This document shows, piece after piece, positions 29,785-35,803 of a DNA stretch of 35,803 nucleotides; positions within the stretch are counted from its first letter, which is position 1; each line of letters opens with the position of its first letter. Under the pieces are notes generated by a model. The model had not been told where the DNA came from and did no database searches. It saw nothing but the letters and a program-made list of their open reading frames with translations. Position numbers and translations under genes: made by a program. This DNA comes from a virus, in IMG/VR virus record IMGVR_UViG_3300045993_001033, positions 1 to 35,803 of that record; one strand, 5' to 3'.

Positions 29785-30776
29785 GTTTATATCCTGGAAC
29801 TTTCATAAAGGGAACCGTTGTTCCACCACTCGGAATAACAAATCCTGCCGGTCTAAACAATTTGGTAGGTATTTCGATCACCAAGGCAGAGTTGAAGACA
29901 CTGGTTAATAAGGCTTGCAATTTCACGAGTGCTCATTCATTTGGTGGAATGTCGTATATGACAGGTTCCTCTCCAACTGCTAGAACATATTCAGGCATCA
30001 CACCTCCAACATCGATGAATGGTTATTGGTATGGCTACTCATATGGCGCAACTCCGATTTATTCTCAGGGTGGGTCATATTCCAACGGTGGAGGGGGTGG
30101 CGGAAACGAAATTGTCGGTGTGGACGCAATACCATTCTCGGGCAGACTTGCTCAACCTGGCACGGGTCTTTCGAGAGAGCCGATGCTAAGATCAGACAGC
30201 GATTATTCCGGTACTGGCAAAAGATTGAATCAGGACGTTCAGTTTTATCCGAGCATGATCGGTTCAAACCCTGTCCTCCTCGTCTACGCACAATTTGTTG
30301 GAGTGAATGGGGCTGGTGCTTCCAATCTATACGATCTTACGAGTGATGTTAATACTCATGTCACTTCACAACAATTCTCGGCGTTTACAGATCCGAGCCC
30401 AACTTACGGTGTAACACACGGCCTCTGGTTTACTGCTACAAGAAATGGATCAACGATCACCATCAGAAATGATTCCATCTGGGTCAGCGGCTCAAACTTT
30501 GTTACAGTCAATGTTGGAGGTGTTGCACAGCCCAATATTACTTGGACTACCGCAAATGGTGGTGGAGCAGTCACAACATATTCGGTGCCTGGCGGATATG
30601 CCGGAATCGACTGTCCAGTATCAATTCAATACTGTGGAACTTCTACTCTTCCGCTAGTCGATTCATATTCCATGCCGGTCACAATTCTCGGCAGAACAGT
30701 CTCTATTCCACTCTACTATTCAAGCACGACGCACGCCACCCCAACATCCATTTCGTTGGGAATAAGCGCAGTTTGA
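29781..30776 (+). CDS. Glycine/serine-rich structural protein, function unknown
   Basis: A 331-residue protein rich in Gly, Ser, Thr and Tyr, with a low-complexity stretch (YSNGGGGGGNEIVG, about residue 100-113) and a beta-rich C-terminal half (SGSNFVTVNVGGVAQPNITW). Composition suits a fibre, whisker or baseplate-decorating protein. No family is recognised. It lies in the wedge operon between the gp7-like gene and gp8, with an ATGA overlap upstream. Confidence 0.75.
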   Translation: MSLYPGTFIKGTVVPPLGITNPAGLNNLVGISITKAELKTLVNKACNFTSAHSFGGMSYMTGSSPTARTYSGITPPTSMNGYWYGYSYGATPIYSQGGSYSNGGGGGGNEIVGVDAIPFSGRLAQPGTGLSREPMLRSDSDYSGTGKRLNQDVQFYPSMIGSNPVLLVYAQFVGVNGAGASNLYDLTSDVNTHVTSQQFSAFTDPSPTYGVTHGLWFTATRNGSTITIRNDSIWVSGSNFVTVNVGGVAQPNITWTTANGGGAVTTYSVPGGYAGIDCPVSIQYCGTSTLPLVDSYSMPVTILGRTVSIPLYYSSTTHATPTSISLGISAV

Positions 30777-30787
30777 TGAGCAACCCC

Positions 30788-30795
30788 TATAAATA
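30788..30795 (+). promoter_or_regulatory. T4-like late promoter, full TATAAATA
   Basis: An exact TATAAATA lies 9 nt before the gp8 ATG. This is one of two late promoters whose spacing would leave a few bases of leader. Confidence 0.78.
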
Positions 30796-30804
30796 AGATC
30801 ACAC

Positions 30805-32205
30805 ATGTCAGCAATCATTACAACTCCTTTCCGTGTCAATAACGCAGCTGCTCTAATTACAAAAGTGACGTCACTTTTGTCGACTGACAAACTATTCATC
30901 GCAGTCGGCAAGTCAGACCCTTGGCCAGACTCAGATGCAACTGTTGCAGCTCCAGTTGATTCGTATAAGGACATCGCTGAATTTAGAAAGAACATCGTCG
31001 CCATGAAGCGTGTTGATGGTTCCAATGCCGGTCATGTCATTCCTCTCGTAAAATTTGCTCAAGTTCCTTTCAAAGAATGGGATCCATCTGACGAAACAAA
31101 TTTCACAGCAGGTCTTGTGAATGGTGTTCAGTGTCTGCCAGCTTACTGCACAGTTCAATCCGGTTCTTCATATGCAGTTTACAAATGCGTTTCGTCGCTG
31201 AAGTCCTCGGGTGGCGTTCCCCTTGCTCCTTCTTCGCCAACAGCTCCATCAACTACTTCGTATAGCTCACCGCAATTGGTCGGCGGTTATCTTTGGGCTT
31301 ACATGTATACGGTTTCAGATTCAGATGGAACTTTCTCTCGTGACTTCCTTCCAGTGCCATCTGGAATTCAGGGAACCGCTTACACCGCTCTCGGTAATGC
31401 CGGTAAAATTTATGGTTACCGCATCAAAAATGCCGGCGCTGGATATGCCAACGGCACATTCACTGTCTCACCGATTGGTGACGGTGCATCAGCTCAAGCA
31501 ACAATCGTAATTTCAGGTGGAGTAGTTACATCTGCATCTGTTTCCGCTGGACCACTCTATGGAACTGGTTACACCTTCGCACGCCTCGTCGTTCCAGGAA
31601 CTCCATCAACCGTAGCTGTCATTGAGCCACTCATCACACCACAGTTCGGCCACGGTTACGAGCCAACAATTGAACTCGGCGCTTACTATGCCTCATTTGG
31701 TGTTTCTCTGGCTGGAGCTGAAGATACTGATCTTCCAACATCTAATGACTATCGTCAGATGGGTCTACTTCTCAACCCACTCAACAATTCTAATGCAGTC
31801 ATTACTCCGTCAGCAAATGGATATGCGTCTGGCCAGAAGTCGTTGACCATACCATCTTTTACTGGATCGCTTCCAGCTGACGGAATTCTCTATCAGCCTT
31901 CCACTGGCGCCCTTGCATTTCTTGATTCGTCTACATCCACCGCAGTTTTCTTCCATCAGAATTATTCTACGTTGGTTAACTTCACGGCGTTTGCAGCTTC
32001 TTCAGTTGTGTATGTTTATCCTGCAGGAACGACAACAATTGTTGGCACAACTGGAACTGGTTCCGTTGGTTCGTTCACCCCATCGGCGATAAATACAGCT
32101 GAATACAAAGCCAACTCAGGCACACTTCTTTTTGTAGAGAATCGCAAGAGAGTCTCCCGCGATCCTTCACAGACTGAGGAAATCAAAATCATCGTTCAAT
32201 TCTAA
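30805..32205 (+). CDS. 8: Baseplate wedge protein gp8
   Basis: A 466-residue gp8-type wedge protein (T4 gp8 has 334). The diagnostic N terminus is LLSTDKLFIAVGKSDPWPDS, followed by DSYKDIAEFRKNIVAMKRVD and VPFKEWDPSDE. Residues about 105-150 have SGSSYAVYKCVSSLKSSGGV and SYSSPQLVGGYLWAYMYTVS, also family-like. The extra length is in Gly/Ser/Thr-rich beta segments (about 190-430). Its stop overlaps the next ATG (TAATG). Confidence 0.9.
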   Translation: MSAIITTPFRVNNAAALITKVTSLLSTDKLFIAVGKSDPWPDSDATVAAPVDSYKDIAEFRKNIVAMKRVDGSNAGHVIPLVKFAQVPFKEWDPSDETNFTAGLVNGVQCLPAYCTVQSGSSYAVYKCVSSLKSSGGVPLAPSSPTAPSTTSYSSPQLVGGYLWAYMYTVSDSDGTFSRDFLPVPSGIQGTAYTALGNAGKIYGYRIKNAGAGYANGTFTVSPIGDGASAQATIVISGGVVTSASVSAGPLYGTGYTFARLVVPGTPSTVAVIEPLITPQFGHGYEPTIELGAYYASFGVSLAGAEDTDLPTSNDYRQMGLLLNPLNNSNAVITPSANGYASGQKSLTIPSFTGSLPADGILYQPSTGALAFLDSSTSTAVFFHQNYSTLVNFTAFAASSVVYVYPAGTTTIVGTTGTGSVGSFTPSAINTAEYKANSGTLLFVENRKRVSRDPSQTEEIKIIVQF

Positions 32206-35200
32206 TGTCACTCAAAGTTTTCAACACACAGCCATATTATTGCGACGACTATTACGATTCTGGCGTTGAAGGCAAGGGATATCTGCGTATCCTCTTCAAG
32301 CCAGGTCGGGCAGTCCAGGTTCGTGAGCTGACTCAGCTTCAGACAATGCTTCAGGCGCAGATTGAACGCTTCGGTAGTTCTGTCTACAAAGAGGGAACGC
32401 CGGTAATTGGTGGTCTGGCAACTGCAGACAATTATGCGGATTGGTTGAAAGTTTCGGGAACTTTTCCATCAGACGTCGTCGGTCTTGACATCACAGATGG
32501 AACTGGAATCTCTGCTCGTGTCATCGGTACTACCACAGTCTCAGGACAGAAATATCTTTTCTTGAAGTATACTTCTTCCGATACTGCAAGCGGTGCCGTG
32601 AAAATTTTCCCAGCTTCCGTAACCCTGATTCGTGTTTCAGATACGTCAGCAATCGGATTGACTGTTGCAGCATCTGCTCAATCAGGATTTGGCTCGCGCT
32701 TCTCAATTGATTCTGGTGTCTATTTCATTGGCGGTAATTTTGTTCACGTTGATGCACAGTCAGTCTTTAACGTTGCAAACAATCTCTCAGGCCAGATTGT
32801 TTTCAATCTGACAGAGTCTACTGTTTCTGCACAGGAAGATGCAACGCTCTATGATAACGCATCTGGGACTTCAAACTTTGCTGCACCAGGCGCTGATCGT
32901 TACAAGGTTGATCTTGCATTGGCATTTGTTACATCGCGTTCTGATGCTCAAATCCATCTCCTCACCGTCGTTGAGGGAAGAGTAACGCAGGCTGCGCGCA
33001 CCGAATACTCAAACCTTGACCGCATTCTTGCACAGAGAACGTCAGAGGAATCCGGCGATTACGTCGTTCGTCCATTCCAAATCGATGTGCGCGAGCATCT
33101 CGATAGTGGAACAAATCGTGGTTACAAGACATCGGGTAATGGTGGAGATGCAACAAAGATTGCATTAACAATTGAGCCATCAGTTGCATATGTTGATGGA
33201 TATCGCGTTGAGCTTTCTGACAAGCTGATTATTCCTGTCGACAAGCCAAGAACTCCATCCACGTTCTCAAACATCGCCAAGTCACTCAATCTCGGTAACT
33301 ACGTCTATGGTTCCTTTACTTCAGCAAAGGCTCAACTTGATGTTACGACGAATGATACTGTCTACAACCTTCACAATGGAGCAGGGGCTGCTGTTGGAAC
33401 AGTTCAGGTTCGTGCTGCTCGACCTGACGTAGCATCGGGCGTTTATCGTGTCTATCTCTACAACATCGTCATGTCATCTGGACAGTTTGCCGATGTTAGA
33501 TCTATTAGAACGGGTTCCACTCTTCAGTTCAATCTCACCGATATCGGCGGAACTCTTCTTTCGTCCTCAGCATCTCTCTACGATTCTTCTGAATCTTCGC
33601 TGGTTTTCCCTCTGCCATTTGACGCTGTCAAATCACTTGAAACACTCACATCGCCATATTACGATGTTCGTTACCAGGTTCAGAAAAAATATCCCGTTGC
33701 GGGCCTGACCTCGGCAACTTCGACGACGATCGCCGCATCTCCATTTACTCTCGAGTCTACGTCTGCAGCAGACTATTTCGTTTACAACTCTTCAACCGGT
33801 AATGCAGTCCCAGTCACGTCAGTTACCGGAGATGCAAACAATCGCACCATCGGTTTTGCAGCGCAGACTGGAACTCTTGTTATCGTTGCAGTTGCTACCA
33901 AGGAAGATGCTGCTGGCGTAAAGGCTACAAAGTCTATCGTCAGCCAGACCGATTCTTCCATTGCTCTTGTTGGTGGTACACTCTCGCAATATGATTGCTA
34001 TGACATCACCTCGATTACGTTGGTTGGTGGCACAGGTGCCTTCTCCGGAGTCACTGACGTAAAGTACCTTTATGACCTATCATCTGGTCAACAGGATTCA
34101 TTCTATGGACTCGGTTCAATCGCTCTGAAGTCTGGAGCTTCTGCACCAACAGGCGTCTCGCTGACTGTTACATACCGCTATTTCAATCATGGCGCAGGAG
34201 ATTATTTCTCGGTTGACTCCTATCCTGCTGTAACAATCGGTTACGCCGGAATTCCATCCTACGGCTCAATTCGTCTTGCTAATGCCATTGACTTCCGTAA
34301 GAAGAAGAATGTTGCTGGACCGGTTGATCGTCTGAATCCGGGTTCTGCATTCGTTACGCAGATTTCGCAGTATCTTCCACGTATTGACAAAGTGATTGTG
34401 AATGCATCTGGAGAATTCAAGGTCATCACTGGAACTCCAGCACTGAAGCCATTCGTTCCAGCAACACCAGATTCAACGATGGCGCTTCATACGATTGCAT
34501 ATCCTGCATATCTCTTCAATGTTGCTGATGCCAAAATTACCTTCATCGACAATCGACGTTACACGATGCGCGACATTGGTAATCTCGATTCGAGAGTGAA
34601 GAACCTCGAATACTACACTTCGCTTTCCCTCCTCGAGAAGGAAACAACGTCCCTCGATATCGGTAATCGTTTCAAAAACGGAATCTTGGTTGACTCGTTC
34701 CGTGGTCATAATGTCGGTGATGTTTTCAATTCTGATTACGCCTGTGCCGTTGACCAAGAAAACGGATTACTTCGTCCAAAGGCAGTCGAAAATCTTGTTA
34801 GGCTCGTCAAGACCGGTTCTTCATTTGCACAAATTGCGATCACTGGCGATGTTGTGACGAAGTCATTCACGACCACATCGCACATTTCTCAACCCCTTGC
34901 ATCGGCAGCAATTAACATCAATCCATACAACGTATTTTCTTGGATTGGAACTATCGACCTGTCTCCTTCATCTGACGAATGGAAAGATACTGTTCGCCGT
35001 CCTGATGTCATCGTCAACGATTCCGGCCTCTATGACTCTATCGTCGATATGGCCGCAGCTGCCGGAATCACCGGTACATTTTGGAATTCATGGCAGGTAA
35101 ACTGGACTGGGTCCAAGACAACTTGGAACTCCAAGAAGTGGGGAGATACGGCAACTACAACTAAATCTTCAAGAACTGGCATCAACAAATCTGTCACTTC

Positions 35201-35803
35201 TTCTAATGTTTTAACCAACATCGGTGACAAGGTTGTTGATACTTCATTCGTTCCTTTCATTCGTTCACGAAAGGTTTACTTCTCAGCAAAGGGGCTGAAG
35301 CCAAATACTCGTGTGTATGGTTTCTTCGACGGCACCGACATCTCCAAGTATTGCACAGTCGCTTCATTCGTTTCGTATTCCTCCGGTTCATCGATCACTG
35401 ATTATTACAACCAGCTTTCTACTGCCGATTCTGGAACAATCACGTATACGGCCGACATGAGAACTGATGCTGCTGGTTCCATCTCTGGTTACTTCATCAT
35501 TCCAAATAACGATAAGGCACGCTTCAGAACTGGAACACGCGTTTTCCGACTGACTGATTCATCGGTCAATGACGATACTGCAGCAACAACGCGCGCAGAA
35601 GGTTTCTATTCTGCACAGGGTCTTCTCGAAACAGTCGAAGATACGGTCATCTCTACGCGTGTGCCGCATATCACATCGACACTGCTCTCGGAGAACGTGA
35701 CAACAGTCACGCATAAGCTCGCGCATCGCGACCCACTTGCGCAGTCGTTTATCATCGGAGATATTTCTGGTGGTATTTTCACAACGTCAATCGATCTTTA
35801 TTT
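32205..35803 (+). CDS. Large DUF4815-type structural protein (3' end outside window)
   Basis: The frame is open from ATG 32205 to the window edge (1,199 complete codons). The N terminus, YLRILFKPGRAVQVRELTQL followed by QTMLQAQIERFG, matches the DUF4815 family of large virion proteins of T4-like phages, usually next to gp8 and annotated as a tail-fibre or gp9/gp10-region protein. Other family-like parts are MRDIGNLDSRVKNLEYYTSL at about 788-807 and HRDPLAQSF near the window end. Likely a baseplate-attached fibre or fibre-connector. The ATG overlaps the gp8 stop (TAATG) and has no Shine-Dalgarno sequence. Confidence 0.85.
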   Translation, partial: MSLKVFNTQPYYCDDYYDSGVEGKGYLRILFKPGRAVQVRELTQLQTMLQAQIERFGSSVYKEGTPVIGGLATADNYADWLKVSGTFPSDVVGLDITDGTGISARVIGTTTVSGQKYLFLKYTSSDTASGAVKIFPASVTLIRVSDTSAIGLTVAASAQSGFGSRFSIDSGVYFIGGNFVHVDAQSVFNVANNLSGQIVFNLTESTVSAQEDATLYDNASGTSNFAAPGADRYKVDLALAFVTSRSDAQIHLLTVVEGRVTQAARTEYSNLDRILAQRTSEESGDYVVRPFQIDVREHLDSGTNRGYKTSGNGGDATKIALTIEPSVAYVDGYRVELSDKLIIPVDKPRTPSTFSNIAKSLNLGNYVYGSFTSAKAQLDVTTNDTVYNLHNGAGAAVGTVQVRAARPDVASGVYRVYLYNIVMSSGQFADVRSIRTGSTLQFNLTDIGGTLLSSSASLYDSSESSLVFPLPFDAVKSLETLTSPYYDVRYQVQKKYPVAGLTSATSTTIAASPFTLESTSAADYFVYNSSTGNAVPVTSVTGDANNRTIGFAAQTGTLVIVAVATKEDAAGVKATKSIVSQTDSSIALVGGTLSQYDCYDITSITLVGGTGAFSGVTDVKYLYDLSSGQQDSFYGLGSIALKSGASAPTGVSLTVTYRYFNHGAGDYFSVDSYPAVTIGYAGIPSYGSIRLANAIDFRKKKNVAGPVDRLNPGSAFVTQISQYLPRIDKVIVNASGEFKVITGTPALKPFVPATPDSTMALHTIAYPAYLFNVADAKITFIDNRRYTMRDIGNLDSRVKNLEYYTSLSLLEKETTSLDIGNRFKNGILVDSFRGHNVGDVFNSDYACAVDQENGLLRPKAVENLVRLVKTGSSFAQIAITGDVVTKSFTTTSHISQPLASAAININPYNVFSWIGTIDLSPSSDEWKDTVRRPDVIVNDSGLYDSIVDMAAAAGITGTFWNSWQVNWTGSKTTWNSKKWGDTATTTKSSRTGINKSVTSSNVLTNIGDKVVDTSFVPFIRSRKVYFSAKGLKPNTRVYGFFDGTDISKYCTVASFVSYSSGSSITDYYNQLSTADSGTITYTADMRTDAAGSISGYFIIPNNDKARFRTGTRVFRLTDSSVNDDTAATTRAEGFYSAQGLLETVEDTVISTRVPHITSTLLSENVTTVTHKLAHRDPLAQSFIIGDISGGIFTTSIDLY

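Noticed and set aside
1-35803. tRNA genes, integrase, attachment sites or insertion sequences
   Set aside because: I saw no cloverleaf-like sequences, transposase or integrase motifs, or flanking repeats in this window.

Overview
The window is a stretch of a large T4-superfamily myovirus genome (straight contractile tail), not a bacterial chromosome. The marker set is clear: single-stranded DNA-binding protein gp32, baseplate and tail proteins of the gp26, gp29, gp48/54, gp53, gp27, gp5, gp25, gp6, gp8 types, head-completion protein gp4, and T4-like late promoters (TAAATA/TATAAATA). Base composition looks moderate (not AT-rich like T4). The host cannot be read from the sequence. Nearly all gene starts lack a Shine-Dalgarno sequence and many promoters sit so close to ATG that the mRNAs should be leaderless, which points to a host that translates leaderless mRNA well (actinobacteria-like hosts are one option; this is inference).

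Layout. 1-837: 3' part of gp32 (+), closed by an intrinsic terminator. 952-2177: early-promoter operon (+) with a small protein and an amidoligase-like enzyme. 2174-13177: late block on the minus strand, read right to left: gp4, a large WxxG-repeat protein, several small unknown proteins, a family of probable internal-head proteins with N-terminal capsid-targeting-like peptides, a tail-tube-like protein, gp26 with a probable programmed -1 frameshift extension, a gp29-like tape measure and an unknown protein. 13196-18861: late block on the plus strand (gp48-like, gp53, gp27, gp5, unknown). 18808-26074: early island on the minus strand, over 20 small overlapping genes in about five operons, including an AAA+ ATPase, a C39-like cysteine peptidase, zinc-ribbon proteins, an L7/L12-like protein and a DUF2786 protein. 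26136-35803: late block on the plus strand (gp25, gp6, gp7-like, unknown, gp8, and a DUF4815-type structural protein running off the window).

How the genes work together. Two promoter classes separate the programmes. Six early promoters share TTTAC(T/A)-16 bp-TA(T/C)G(C/T)T and always place ATG exactly 6 nt after the -10 box. Late promoters carry TAAATA mostly 4-6 nt before ATG. Inside operons, genes are joined by ATGA, GTGA, TAATG or TGATG junctions, so downstream genes probably depend on translational coupling. The late genes build the baseplate and tail and probably load proteins into the head for delivery with the DNA. The early genes are mostly small and unknown, as expected for host-takeover functions.

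The most notable observations are the leaderless promoter architecture, the T_TTT_TTC frameshift site at the end of the gp26 gene just before the tape-measure gene (as in lambda G-GT-H), the family of candidate injected head proteins (one with ParB-like and GNAT domains, one looking like a two-unit fusion), a gp32 that has lost three of four zinc ligands, and two early genes whose reading frames look broken by one base.
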